Shown: positions 17,555-26,772, counted from the first letter of the stretch. The stretch: 64,000 bases of DNA from Paracoccaceae bacterium (GCA_020637675.1 JACKKD010000001.1:372001-436000); one strand, 5' to 3'. Notes: generated by a model not told the origin, from the sequence alone. Numbers and translations are program-made.

Positions 17555-18544
17555 TCAGGCCCGCACGTCAACGACGATGCGGCCGCGGACCTTGCCTTTC
17601 AGGATTTCGGCCCCGAGCCGCGGCAGGTCGGCAAGTGTCGCGGGCACCACCATCGCCTCCAGCTTCTCCATCGGCAGGTCACGGACGATCCGCTGCCAGG
17701 CGCGGAGCCGGTTGGCGTAGGGCTGCATCACGCTGTCGATGCCGAGGAGGTTGACCCCGCGCAGGATGAAGGGCGTGACCATCGCGCCCTCGATCATCGC
17801 CCCGCCCGCAAGCCCCACCGCCGCGACCGAGGTGCCGTATTTCATCTGTTTCAGAACGCGGCCGAGCATTGCCCCGGCGACGGCATCGACGCACCCTGCC
17901 CAGCTTTCGCTTTCGAGCGGCTTGCGCGTCACCTCCGACAGATCCTCACGCGGTACGATCTGCGTCGCGCCGAGATCCCGCAGGTACTCCGCCTGCTCCG
18001 GCCGCCCGGTCACCGCCGCGACCTCGTGGCCGAGCCCCGCGAGGATCGCGGTCGCGACGGAGCCCACGCCGCCCGCCGCCCCGGTCACGAGCACCGGTCC
18101 GTGCCCGGGCTTCAGCCCGTGATCCTCCAGCGCCATCACCGCGAGCATCGCGGTCAGTCCGGCCGTCCCCACCGCCATCGCCGCGCGGGTGGTCAGCCCC
18201 GGAGGAAGCGGCACCAGCCAGTCGGCACGGACGGATGCCTTCTCGGCATAGCCTCCCCAATGCGCCTCGCCGACGCGCCATCCGGTCAGGACGACCTTGT
18301 CGCCGGCCTCGTAGCGCGGGTCCGAGGAATGTTCGACGGTGCCGGCGAAGTCGATGCCGGGAATGTGGGGGTAGCTGCGCACGAGCCCGCCGCCGGGTCC
18401 GATGCAGAGCCCGTCCTTGTAGTTCACCGTCGAGTATTCGACGGCGACGCGCACCTCGCTTTCGGGCAGGCGGCTTTCCGCGATCTCCCGCACGGCGGCG
18501 CGAGTGCCGCCGTCCTCGCCCTTCTCGACGATCAGTGCCCTCAT
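17555..18544 (-). CDS. acuI: Acrylyl-CoA reductase (AcuI, MDR family)
   Basis: NADPH-dependent reduction of acrylyl-CoA to propionyl-CoA, used in 3-hydroxypropionate and DMSP metabolism and in acrylate detoxification (family knowledge). The product has 329 residues, zinc-free MDR type. The N-terminal STVNYKDGLCIGPGGG and the Rossmann motif VTGAAGGVGSVA (about residue 155) match AcuI/YhdH. The C-terminal GKVRGRIVVDV is typical. It follows the second ABC operon on the same strand after 80 bp; co-transcription is possible, but a functional link is not obvious. Confidence 0.9.
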   Translation of the reverse strand: MRALIVEKGEDGGTRAAVREIAESRLPESEVRVAVEYSTVNYKDGLCIGPGGGLVRSYPHIPGIDFAGTVEHSSDPRYEAGDKVVLTGWRVGEAHWGGYAEKASVRADWLVPLPPGLTTRAAMAVGTAGLTAMLAVMALEDHGLKPGHGPVLVTGAAGGVGSVATAILAGLGHEVAAVTGRPEQAEYLRDLGATQIVPREDLSEVTRKPLESESWAGCVDAVAGAMLGRVLKQMKYGTSVAAVGLAGGAMIEGAMVTPFILRGVNLLGIDSVMQPYANRLRAWQRIVRDLPMEKLEAMVVPATLADLPRLGAEILKGKVRGRIVVDVRA

Positions 18545-18624
18545 GGCGACGCCCTCCCCGAAGTCGATGCCTGCCCCGACATTCGCGCATTCGGAACGCC
18601 GAGGCTACCCCGGATCGGCGTTGC

Positions 18625-20268
18625 TCAGCCCTGCCCGGCGCGCCTCGCGGCCCTGTCGGCCAGAAGCCGCGTGAGCCAGTCGGGGTCCATCTCCGGCACC
18701 GAGGAAAGGAGAAGTTCGGTATAGGGGTCGTGCGGAGGCTGGAACATCTCTTCCTTCGGCCCCTGCTCAACCACCCGGCCGTTCTGCATCACCACCACCT
18801 CGTCGGCGATGGCCTTCACGGTGGCGAGGTCGTGGGTGATGAACATGTAGGCGAGGTTGAACTCGGACTGGAGCCGGTCGAGGAGCTTCAGGATGCCTTC
18901 CGCGACGAGCTGGTCGAGCGCCGACGTGACCTCGTCGCAGATGATGAACTTCGGCTCGGCCGCCAGCGCGCGGGCAATCCCGATGCGCTGCTTCTGCCCG
19001 CCCGACAGTTCGGACGGCAGCCGGTCGATGTACTTTTCCGGCTCCAGTTCGATCAACGCCAGAAGGTCCCGGATGCGCTCGGTGAGCGCCTTGCCCTTCA
19101 GGCCGAGATACATCTCCGCCGGCCGCCCGATCAGCTCGCGCAGGCGCAATTTCGGGTTCAGCGCAGTGTCGGCCATCTGGTAGATCATCTGCGCCTGGCG
19201 AAGCTGGTCCCGGCTCCGCTGCCGGTAGTCCGGCGGCAAGGGCTGGCCATCGAAGAGGATCCGGCCCTGGCGCGGCGGCAGGAGACCCGTGATCACCCGC
19301 GCCGTCGTGGACTTGCCCGACCCGCTCTCGCCGACCACCGCGACCGTGCGGCGGGCGTGGATGTCGAAGCCGATGTTCTTCAGCACGTCCGCCGCCCCGT
19401 AGCCCGCCGTCACGTTCTGGACCGAGACGACGGGCACGCCCGTGGTGACCGGCGGCTGCACCGGCCGCGCGTAGGACCGCACCGCCCAGAGCGATTTGGT
19501 GTAATCCTCCTTCGGCGCCGCGAGCATCGACCTTGTATCGGATTCCTCCACCTCGTCGCCGCGCAGGAGCACCTTGATCCGGTCGGCCATCTGCGCCACG
19601 ACCGCGAGGTCGTGGGTGATGTAGATCGCTGCCGTGTCGAACTGCGCGACGATGTCGCGGATCGCCGACAGGACCTCGATCTGGGTCGTCACGTCGAGCG
19701 CCGTCGTCGGCTCGTCGAAGATGATCAGGTCGGGCCGGCACGACATCGCCATCGCCGTCATCGCCCGCTGCAACTGCCCGCCCGAGACCTGGTGCGGGTA
19801 GCGGAAGCCGATCTCCTCGGGGTTCGGCAGCCGCATCCGGCGGTAAAGCTCCACCGCGTCCGCCTCGGCCTTCTCGCGCGGCATGACGCCGTGTTGCACC
19901 GGCCCCTCGCAGTACTGGTCGATAAGCTTGTGGGCGGGGTTGAAGCTGGCCGCCGCCGATTGCGCGACGTAGGCAATCCGCTTGCCGCGGAGCGCGCGCC
20001 GCTCGCGCTCCGGGATGGCGAGGAGGTCGATCCCATCGAAATCGATCATGCCGCCCGAGATGCGGCAACCGTCGCGGGTGAAGCCCATCGCGGCCAGGCC
20101 GAGCGTGGACTTGCCCGCGCCCGATTCGCCGATGAGGCCGATCACCTCGCCACGGTGCAGCGTCAGGTCCACTCCCTTGATGATCGGCGACCAGGTGTCG
20201 CCGGAGCGGCCGTCGATATGGATGTCCTGCATGGTCAGGAGGACGGGCTTTGCGGATGACTCGCTCAT
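18625..20268 (-). CDS. ABC transporter ATP-binding protein, fused double ATPase
   Basis: Both ATPase domains of a peptide-type importer in one 547-residue chain. Domain 1: Walker A GESGAGKST (about residue 45), signature VSGGQLQR, Walker B LIIFDEPTTALDV. Domain 2: Walker A GESGSGKST (about residue 320), signature LSGGQKQR, then FIICDEVTSALDQ, where Val replaces the usual Pro after Glu. Last transporter gene of the second operon, 4 bases after the DppC-type permease gene. Shorter than the first operon's fused ATPase because it lacks the Cys-rich tails. Confidence 0.93.
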   Translation of the reverse strand: MSESSAKPVLLTMQDIHIDGRSGDTWSPIIKGVDLTLHRGEVIGLIGESGAGKSTLGLAAMGFTRDGCRISGGMIDFDGIDLLAIPERERRALRGKRIAYVAQSAAASFNPAHKLIDQYCEGPVQHGVMPREKAEADAVELYRRMRLPNPEEIGFRYPHQVSGGQLQRAMTAMAMSCRPDLIIFDEPTTALDVTTQIEVLSAIRDIVAQFDTAAIYITHDLAVVAQMADRIKVLLRGDEVEESDTRSMLAAPKEDYTKSLWAVRSYARPVQPPVTTGVPVVSVQNVTAGYGAADVLKNIGFDIHARRTVAVVGESGSGKSTTARVITGLLPPRQGRILFDGQPLPPDYRQRSRDQLRQAQMIYQMADTALNPKLRLRELIGRPAEMYLGLKGKALTERIRDLLALIELEPEKYIDRLPSELSGGQKQRIGIARALAAEPKFIICDEVTSALDQLVAEGILKLLDRLQSEFNLAYMFITHDLATVKAIADEVVVMQNGRVVEQGPKEEMFQPPHDPYTELLLSSVPEMDPDWLTRLLADRAARRAGQG

Positions 20269-20272
20269 CGCC

Positions 20273-21196
20273 TCACTCCTTCAGACCGCTGGCGCGGTGC
20301 AATTGCCAGTCCACCACGAAGTTGACGGCAACCGTCAGGAGCGCGATGGCCCCGGCGGGCAGAAGCGGCGTGACATCGCCGAAGGTGATCAGCGTCGCGT
20401 TTTCCCGCACCATCGAGCCCCAGTCGGCGGTTGGGGGCTGGATGCCCACGCCGAGGAACGAGAGGGCCGATATGGCGAGGAATACGAAGCAGAACCTGAG
20501 GCCGAACTCGGCGACCAGAGGCGCCAGAGCGTTGGGCAGGATCTCTCGGAAGATCAGCCGGATCAGCCCCTCGCCCCGGAGACGCGCCGCCTCGATGTAG
20601 TCCATGACCACGATGTTCTGCGCGACCGACCGCGCCAGCCGGAATACCCGCGTCGCGTCGATTGTCGCGATCACCAGGACAAGCGTGACGATCGAGGTGC
20701 CGAAGATCGTGAGCAGCAGGAGAGAGAAGATCAGCGCCGGGATCGCCATCAGGATATCGACGAGTCGCGACAGAACCTGATCGAGCCAGCCGCCCACGGC
20801 CGCCGCCAGAAGTCCGAGGAACGAGCCCGCGAAAAAGGCGAGCGCTGTGGTGGCGAAGGCGATGCCCACGGTGTTGCGCGCGCCGTAGACAAGACGGCTC
20901 AGCATGTCGCGGCCGAGGTTGTCGGTGCCGAGTGGATGCGTCGCATCCCAGGGCAGGAACTGTGCCCCCACCACCTCGCGTTCGGCGTAGGGCGCGATCA
21001 GCGGAGCGAAAAGCGCGACGACAACATAGATCAGGATCACCAGCATTCCGAAGCTCGCCGCCAACGGAGCCGTCTTCAGCGCCCTGCGTGCTTCGCCGCG
21101 GCTCGCGGCGACGGCGGCCCAGCGAAACAGCCATCCCAGCGCCATGGCGGCGACCACTGCGACGGCGATCCAGAAGATCGTGAACAGGACGGACAT
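20273..21196 (-). CDS. ABC transporter permease (DppC type)
   Basis: Inner-membrane subunit, 307 residues from ATG 21196 (MSVLFTIFWIAVAVVAAMAL). The DppC mark HPLGTDNLGRDMLSRLVYGARN is near residue 110, and the coupling helix region is DYIEAARLRGEGLIRLIFREILPN. Upstream in-frame extension to 21325 would overlap the DppB gene and is not hydrophobic. It starts 11 bases after the DppB-type stop. Confidence 0.93.
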   Translation of the reverse strand: MSVLFTIFWIAVAVVAAMALGWLFRWAAVAASRGEARRALKTAPLAASFGMLVILIYVVVALFAPLIAPYAEREVVGAQFLPWDATHPLGTDNLGRDMLSRLVYGARNTVGIAFATTALAFFAGSFLGLLAAAVGGWLDQVLSRLVDILMAIPALIFSLLLLTIFGTSIVTLVLVIATIDATRVFRLARSVAQNIVVMDYIEAARLRGEGLIRLIFREILPNALAPLVAEFGLRFCFVFLAISALSFLGVGIQPPTADWGSMVRENATLITFGDVTPLLPAGAIALLTVAVNFVVDWQLHRASGLKE

Positions 21197-21206
21197 GCGG
21201 GCCCCC

Positions 21207-22160
21207 TCACTTGCGATGAATGAGCCGCGGGTTCGACAGCGTCGAAAGCACGTCCGCGGTGAGGTTGAGAAGCACGTAGGCCGCAGCGAAGATGAGCGCG
21301 ACCGCCTGCACGACCGGGAAATCACGCTTGGCGACGCTGTCGACCATCAACTGGCCGAGGCCCGGGTAGACGAAGACCACCTCGACCACGACCACGCCGG
21401 TGATGAGGTAGGCGAGGTTCAGCGCGACAACGGTGACGATCGGCGCCAGCGCGTTCGGCAACGCGTGTTTCAGGATCACGCGGGCGGGCGACATGCCCTT
21501 GAGCCGTGCCATCTCGATATAGGGGCTGGCCAGCAGGTTGATGATCGCCGCCCGCGTCATCCGCATCATGTGCGCGGTCACGACCAGCGTCAGCGTCAGC
21601 GCCGGCAGGAAGGTGCGGTAGAGCGCCTCGGAGAAGGTCGTCGTGGGGTCCATCCGCGCCATCGAGGGGAAAAGCCCGGACTGGGCGAGCACGAAGATCA
21701 GGATGTAGGCCACGAAGAACTCGGGAAACGAGATCGAGGTCAGCGCGAGCGCGTTCGCCGCTCGGTCGAAGATCGAATTGCGCCAGAGCGCGGCAAGGAT
21801 ACCAAGCATCAGCGACAATGGCACGGAGAGCGCCGCGGCATAGACGGCGAGGAAAAGCGTGTTGGACAGCCGGGTGGCGATGAGATCGGCGATGGGCCGC
21901 TTGTTGGCCAGCGACGTGCCGAAATCGCCCTGGAGCGCGCCCAGAAGCCAGTTGACGTAGCGGGTGTGGGCCGGCAGGTCGAGCCCGAGTTCCCGGCGGA
22001 AGGCCGCGACGGTCTCGGGCGTGGCCGACTGGCCGAGGATGTTCTGCGCGAGGTCGCCCGGCAAGAGTTCCGTCGCGCCGAAGATGATGAGCGATATGAC
22101 GAAGAGCGTGAGCAGGCCAAGCAGGAGCCGCCTGGCGATCATGGACCATATGTCGGACAA
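21207..22160 (-). CDS. ABC transporter permease (DppB type)
   Basis: Membrane subunit of 317 residues, the classical DppB length. It opens with MIARRLLLGLLTLFVISLII and has the early motif FGATELLPGDLAQ. The coupling region is YIEMARLKGMSPARVILKHALPNALAPIV. ATG 22160 is chosen; ATG 22142 is an alternative. It follows the binding-protein gene after a 95-bp gap that holds a strong hairpin. Confidence 0.93.
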   Translation of the reverse strand: MSDIWSMIARRLLLGLLTLFVISLIIFGATELLPGDLAQNILGQSATPETVAAFRRELGLDLPAHTRYVNWLLGALQGDFGTSLANKRPIADLIATRLSNTLFLAVYAAALSVPLSLMLGILAALWRNSIFDRAANALALTSISFPEFFVAYILIFVLAQSGLFPSMARMDPTTTFSEALYRTFLPALTLTLVVTAHMMRMTRAAIINLLASPYIEMARLKGMSPARVILKHALPNALAPIVTVVALNLAYLITGVVVVEVVFVYPGLGQLMVDSVAKRDFPVVQAVALIFAAAYVLLNLTADVLSTLSNPRLIHRK

Positions 22161-22223
22161 CTGCGCCCCCCTTTCTCAGTCTTGCCGGCAATTCCCTGCG
22201 GCTTGGCCCCGTCAGGGGCGAAA

Positions 22224-22248
22224 GGCCCCGGCGCAGGACGCCGGGGCC
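22224..22248 (-). terminator. GC-rich hairpin after the second binding-protein gene
   Basis: GGCCCCGGCG (22224-22233) and CGCCGGGGCC (22239-22248) form a perfect 10-bp stem with a 5-base loop, directly after the binding-protein stop. No T-run follows on the minus strand and the permease genes continue the operon, so partial termination or mRNA protection is more likely than full termination. The first ABC operon has the same arrangement at 5978-6000. Confidence 0.5.
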
Positions 22249-22255
22249 GGGACCG

Positions 22256-23821
22256 TCAGACGAACCACCAGCGTTCGAGTGCGCGGAACCCGTCGAGCGT
22301 CCAGTTGCCCGCGACCCTGTCCTCGTGTCCGATCTTGTCCGACATACCCATGACGTAGCTCGCGAACATCGGGATGATGGTCCCGCCGTCGTTTGCGCAG
22401 ATCGACTGCATCTCGTGATACATCTCGCGCCGCTTGTCCTCGTCGAGTTCGGACCGCGCTGCCAGAAGCAGCTCGTCGAACCGCGCGTTTGACCAGAACG
22501 TGTCGTTCCACGGCACGCCGGTCGCGTAGGTCATCGAGAACATCCAATCCTCGGTCGGACGGCCGCCCCAGTAGACGGCGCAGAACGGCTTCTTCAACCA
22601 GACGTTGTCCCAGTAGCCGTCGTTCGGTTCGCGCACGACCTCGAGGGTTATCCCCGCCGCCGCCGCCTTTTCCGAGAACAGCACCGCCGCATCAACGGCG
22701 CCGGTGAAGGCGGCGTCGGCCGCGGAAAGCTGGATGCTCAGCGAGTCGAGCCCGGCTTCCTTCAGGTAGAACTTCGCCTTGTCCGGGTCGTAGCTGTGTT
22801 GTTCCAGGTCGGCATAGAAGTAGCGCTGGTTGGGACCGATCGGATGGTCGTTGCCGATCGTGCCGTAGCCCTGAAGGATCTTGTCTACCAGTTCCTGCCG
22901 ATCGAGAGCGTATTTCAGCGCCATGCGGACATTGTTATCCTTGTAGGGGTCGGCGCGCGTGTCCATCGCGAAGGTGTAGTGCTGGGTTCCGGCCACGCTG
23001 AGTATCTTGATCCCCGGCGCGCGTTCCAGAAGCGCGACGGTGGTAAGATCCACCGGATCGATCACGTCGACCTCTCCCGTCAACAGCGCGTTCTGCCGTG
23101 CCGCGGAATCCAGCACCACGTTCATCTCGATCCCGTCGAACCACGCCCGGCCCGGCTTCCAGTAGTTCGGGTTCCGCGTCAGCTTCGCACCGACGCCCGG
23201 CTCCCACGAATCGATCATGTAGCCGCCGCATCCGTCCTTGGTCGTGGCGTCGATCTTGCCGTCCGCCGAGGGCAGGATCGGCAGGTGGTAGTCCGACATG
23301 ATGAACGGGAAGTCGGCGTTGCCCGCGCTCAGCGTGAAGGTCACGGTGTTGCCGTCGGCCTTGATGTCGGTAATCGGCTCGACAATCGGCTTGGCGGCCG
23401 ACTTGCTGTCGGGGCCGCGGTGATGGTTGATCGAGGCAACCACGTCATCGCCCGACACGGACTTTCCGCTGTGATAGGTGATCCCCTCACGCAGCTTGAA
23501 GGTCCATGTGGCCGCATCGGCGGACGCCTCCCAGCTTTCGGCGACCTCGCCAACCAGCGAGCCATCGGCCGCAATCTCGGTCAGATAGCCGCAGCGCGCC
23601 GTATGCAGGACCTGCACGAACTGTGAATCCCAGGTCGCGGGATCGTAGCCGTCGGTCGTGTTGCCTGCCGCCTGAGCGATTCTCAGGATGCCGCCACGCT
23701 TCGGCTCGGCCGCAGCCCGCCGCACGCCGGCCGGAAGGATCAGGCCGGCGGCGCCAAGCGCGGTCGCGCCCTTGATCAGGCTCCGGCGGCTCAGTCCGCC
23801 GCGTGTCAGATGGTCTCTCAT
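22256..23821 (-). CDS. ABC transporter substrate-binding protein, family 5
   Basis: Periplasmic solute receptor, 521 residues from ATG 23821. A Tat signal is clear: LSRRSLIKGATALGAAGLIL, then AAAEPKRGGILRIAQ. The family signature WTFKLREGITYHSGKSVSGDDVV lies near residue 105. Upstream frame extension to 24004 lacks a signal and runs into the preceding gap. Its neighbour, a sugar-acid-dehydratase-like enzyme, hints at a non-peptide ligand (inference). Confidence 0.92.
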   Translation of the reverse strand: MRDHLTRGGLSRRSLIKGATALGAAGLILPAGVRRAAAEPKRGGILRIAQAAGNTTDGYDPATWDSQFVQVLHTARCGYLTEIAADGSLVGEVAESWEASADAATWTFKLREGITYHSGKSVSGDDVVASINHHRGPDSKSAAKPIVEPITDIKADGNTVTFTLSAGNADFPFIMSDYHLPILPSADGKIDATTKDGCGGYMIDSWEPGVGAKLTRNPNYWKPGRAWFDGIEMNVVLDSAARQNALLTGEVDVIDPVDLTTVALLERAPGIKILSVAGTQHYTFAMDTRADPYKDNNVRMALKYALDRQELVDKILQGYGTIGNDHPIGPNQRYFYADLEQHSYDPDKAKFYLKEAGLDSLSIQLSAADAAFTGAVDAAVLFSEKAAAAGITLEVVREPNDGYWDNVWLKKPFCAVYWGGRPTEDWMFSMTYATGVPWNDTFWSNARFDELLLAARSELDEDKRREMYHEMQSICANDGGTIIPMFASYVMGMSDKIGHEDRVAGNWTLDGFRALERWWFV

Positions 23822-23882
23822 GTCTTCCTCCCTGTTGTCGGTTCTTGCTTTTCGCTCATGTCCGCACCGCATCGCGGGCCGC

Positions 23883-24992
23883 TCAGGTCGCCACTTCGCT
23901 CGCCTTGTATGTTGCCCGGTCAAGCCAGTCCGGGCTGATCTCCACGCCCCAACCGGGTCCCTCGGGGATCCGCACCTCGCCGTCCTCGACGGCGAAGGGG
24001 TCACCCCGGAAGAGCCCCTTCTGCCACGGGTAATAGTCGTCGCCTTCGATCGAGAATTCCAGATATTTTCCGGCGTTCGGGATCGCGCCCAGAAGATGCA
24101 TCGTGCAGATCGTGACGAGCGAGAGGTTGGCGCTGTGCGGGGTGCACGGCAGGCCCGCCTCCGCCGCCATCCCGGCCACCAGGAGCGTGCGGGCGATGCC
24201 GCCCATGTACATCACGTCGGGCTGCACCACGTCGACGGCGCGCGTCCCGATCATCTGGCGCCACACGATCATGTCCCAGTCCTGCTCGCCCCCGGTCACG
24301 TCGATGGCAAGCGCGTCGGCGACTTCCTTCGTCTGGTCGAGTTCCCAGTAGGGGCACGGCTCCTCGAAATGACCGATGCCCTCGGCCTCGAGCATCCGGC
24401 CGACCTCGATCGCACGGCCGGGCGAGAAGCCGGAGTTGCCGTCGACGAGTTTGGCCGCCCCGTCGCCGAGCGCGCGGGCGACGGTCGGGATGATCTCCTC
24501 CGTCCGGCCCGGCCATTCGTCGATGTCGTGGCCGCACTCGGCGCCGACGCGCCACTTGAAGGCGTCGAAGCCCTTCTCGTCGCGCAAGCGGCAGAGCCGC
24601 GCCGCCTCGTCCGCAGGCGAGATGTCGCGCTTCATCGACGAGGCATAGGCCCTGAGCCGGCCGGGCCGGCCACCCAGAAGCTCCACCACCGGCTTGCCCT
24701 CGCGCCGCCCGGCCATGTCCCAGAGCGCGGTGTCGAGCCCGGCCAGCGCCCGGCAGCGGTAGGAGCCGGGGAACTTGTGCTCCTTCTCCTCCACTCGGCG
24801 GACGAGGCCGAGGATATCCCCGGTTTCCTGCCCGAGGACATGCGGCGCGACCTGGCGGTGCAGAACCTGGGCGGTGATGTCGGCATTGTAGGTGGAGGTC
24901 TGGCCCCAGCCGAAGGAACCGTCCTCGGAGATGACGCGGGTGAAGCACACGAATTCATCCGAGAAGGTCTCGATCTTCGAGATCTTCGTCAT
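23883..24992 (-). CDS. Mandelate racemase/muconate lactonizing family enzyme (acid-sugar dehydratase candidate)
   Basis: Enolase-superfamily enzyme of 369 residues from ATG 24992 (MTKISKIETFSDEFVCFTRV). Metal ligands are D184 (VDGNSGF), E210 (FEEPCP) and E236 (GGEQD). The catalytic His-Asp dyad appears as D259 (QPDVMYMGG) and H286 (TPHSAN), and the second-strand motif is K146-W-R148 rather than KxK. This pattern is seen in acid-sugar dehydratases, so proton abstraction from a sugar acid is likely; substrate unknown. First gene of the second ABC operon, 61 bp before the binding protein. Confidence 0.85.
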   Translation of the reverse strand: MTKISKIETFSDEFVCFTRVISEDGSFGWGQTSTYNADITAQVLHRQVAPHVLGQETGDILGLVRRVEEKEHKFPGSYRCRALAGLDTALWDMAGRREGKPVVELLGGRPGRLRAYASSMKRDISPADEAARLCRLRDEKGFDAFKWRVGAECGHDIDEWPGRTEEIIPTVARALGDGAAKLVDGNSGFSPGRAIEVGRMLEAEGIGHFEEPCPYWELDQTKEVADALAIDVTGGEQDWDMIVWRQMIGTRAVDVVQPDVMYMGGIARTLLVAGMAAEAGLPCTPHSANLSLVTICTMHLLGAIPNAGKYLEFSIEGDDYYPWQKGLFRGDPFAVEDGEVRIPEGPGWGVEISPDWLDRATYKASEVAT

Positions 24993-25128
24993 TGCCTCCC
25001 CCTCCCTGCGCGGGCGCCGCCGCCCCGGTCCGACTTTCGGCGCTGCAGCGTCCGCGTTCGCCGGCGAAGGCGATTCCCGATCGCGACCGACCACTCCCCC
25101 TGGGCGACATCCTGCCTGCTTTTTGTTG

Positions 25129-25142
25129 ATTGTCTAGTCAAT
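25129..25142. promoter_or_regulatory. GntR-like palindrome upstream of the second ABC operon
   Basis: ATTGTCTAGTCAAT lies in an AT-rich patch about 140 bp upstream of the dehydratase start and just beyond the soeC stop. It is symmetric at 12 of 14 positions. On the minus strand it includes TTGACT, which could also serve as a -35 element. FadR-subfamily GntR regulators bind sites of this style. No GntR gene of that type lies nearby. Confidence 0.5.
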
Positions 25143-25161
25143 TTACATCCCGCAGGCGATG

Positions 25162-26037
25162 TCACCGCGCGCCGTAGAACAGACCGACCACATGCTCGGC
25201 CTCGGCGAAGAAGAGCCAGCGGGCGGCGAACGCCCCGGCAAGGTGAACCGCAAAGGCGAGGACATGTGCCGGCAACGAGGACGGCAGGGCCACCACGAGA
25301 ATCGCGGGAATGACGGCACCGAGGAGAAGTGCGAGGGTCCGCAGCTTCGCGGCATGGCGGCGGCCGACGACGTGGATCATCTCGCGCATCAGGTAGTTGT
25401 GGCCCGTGTGCGGCGGCGCGAAGGACCGGACAACACCGCGTGACCCGAGTCCGGTGGCCGTCGCGAGTGTGTGGCCGCGCGCCGCGAAGCGTCTGTCCCC
25501 GCTGCGCCAGGCGAAAAGCTGCAGGACCGCGAGCGCGGCGCAGAGAAGCGCGGCGGCATAGGGCAACCCGGCGAGGATGGTGCCCCCCGCAAGCGCCCAG
25601 GCGAAGAAGAGCGCGGGCGTGGTCCAGTGGTTCCAGCGCGGCACCGTGCGGAGCTGGGCGTAGATCATGCCGGTTGACAGCAGGGCGAGAAGGCAGGCCA
25701 GGGCCCCGGTGAGCCCGAAGGCCGGCGGCAGCCCGCCGCCAGACACCGCCGCCAGCGCCACGGGCGCGAGCATGAGGAGTGCCCCCGCCGCGGCCCAGGC
25801 CTCGCGGCTGAGCCAGCTCGTCCGCCACTGGCTGAAGGCGCGCATTGCCCGTTCCGGACGTCCGAGGTGAAAGGTGGAGGCGAGAAGTCCTGCGGTTGCC
25901 AGCAGGTAGCCAAGGCCCCAAAGGAGGAACGCCTCGAGCCCGAAGACCGCGACGGCGCCGGTGGCAAGCACGAAGAGCAGGCCGAAGCCCGCGCCCGAGA
26001 GCGTCGTGAAGAGGATGACCGAGGGCGCGGGATGCAT
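25162..26037 (-). CDS. soeC: Membrane anchor subunit of a DMSO-reductase-family oxidoreductase, probably SoeC
   Basis: DmsC/NrfD-like integral membrane protein of 291 residues with about eight hydrophobic segments, starting MHPAPSVILFTTLSGAGFG. It contains STFHLGRPERAMRAFSQWRTSWLSRE, the conserved DmsC loop. It would anchor the A and B subunits to the inner membrane and pass electrons to quinone. Its ATG (26037) abuts the stop of the B gene, so the two are translationally linked. The sulfite role is inferred from the taurine context. Confidence 0.8.
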   Translation of the reverse strand: MHPAPSVILFTTLSGAGFGLLFVLATGAVAVFGLEAFLLWGLGYLLATAGLLASTFHLGRPERAMRAFSQWRTSWLSREAWAAAGALLMLAPVALAAVSGGGLPPAFGLTGALACLLALLSTGMIYAQLRTVPRWNHWTTPALFFAWALAGGTILAGLPYAAALLCAALAVLQLFAWRSGDRRFAARGHTLATATGLGSRGVVRSFAPPHTGHNYLMREMIHVVGRRHAAKLRTLALLLGAVIPAILVVALPSSLPAHVLAFAVHLAGAFAARWLFFAEAEHVVGLFYGAR

Positions 26038-26772
26038 TCAGAGCCTTTCCAGCAGCCGGTCGAGCCAGCCGGCGAGGCCCGTCGCCCTGACGTCGAGGAG
26101 AGGCGCGAGCGGCCGGGCCTCGGCCGCGCCCTTCGGCCGGGGCTGCAGGTACTTGTTCACCGGCGCCGTGCCGAGTTCCGGCATCAGGTCGTAGCCATCG
26201 CGCTCCGCGACGAGCCGGCTGACCGCGCTTTCCGGATCCGCGAGATCGCCGAAATGCCGTGCGCCGGTCGGGCAGGTGCGCACGCAGGCCGGCACACGGT
26301 CCTCCTCGGGCAGGGTGTCGTTGTAGATGCGGTCGACGCAGAGCGTGCATTTCTTCATCACGCCTGCCTGCGCGTCGAGTTCGCGCGCACCGTAGGGGCA
26401 GGCCCAGGCGCAGAGCCCGCAGCCGATGCAGGCGTCCTCGTTGACAAGGACGATCCCGTCCTCGGCCCGCTTGTAGCTGGCGCCGGTCGGGCACACCGTC
26501 ACACAGGGCGCGTTGTCGCAATGCAGGCAGGACCGGGGGAAGTTCACGATCTCGGCCGGGCCGCCGCCAGACACCACCTCGTAGCCGTGGACCCGGTTAA
26601 GGAACGTTCCGGAAGGCTCTGATCCGTAAGCATTCTGATCGGAAAGCGGCACTCCGTAGCCCTGGTCATTCCAGCCCTTGCAGGCGGTCACGCAGGCGTG
26701 GCAGCCGACGCAGGTGTCGAGGTCGATCACGAGGCCCAGTTTCTTCGCAGGCGGCGGAGGAAGCGCGGTCAT
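26038..26772 (-). CDS. soeB: Four-cluster ferredoxin subunit of the molybdoenzyme, probably SoeB
   Basis: Electron-transfer subunit of 244 residues from ATG 26772 (MTALPPPPAKKLG). Four Cys groups are visible: CVGCHACVTACKGWN, CLHCDNAPCVTVCPTG, CIGCGLCAWACPYG, and CTLC with CVRTCPTG, matching four [4Fe-4S] clusters of the DmsB type. The ATG overlaps the soeA stop by four bases (ATGA). No Tat signal. It would relay electrons from the molybdenum site to the membrane subunit. Confidence 0.85.
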   Translation of the reverse strand: MTALPPPPAKKLGLVIDLDTCVGCHACVTACKGWNDQGYGVPLSDQNAYGSEPSGTFLNRVHGYEVVSGGGPAEIVNFPRSCLHCDNAPCVTVCPTGASYKRAEDGIVLVNEDACIGCGLCAWACPYGARELDAQAGVMKKCTLCVDRIYNDTLPEEDRVPACVRTCPTGARHFGDLADPESAVSRLVAERDGYDLMPELGTAPVNKYLQPRPKGAAEARPLAPLLDVRATGLAGWLDRLLERL

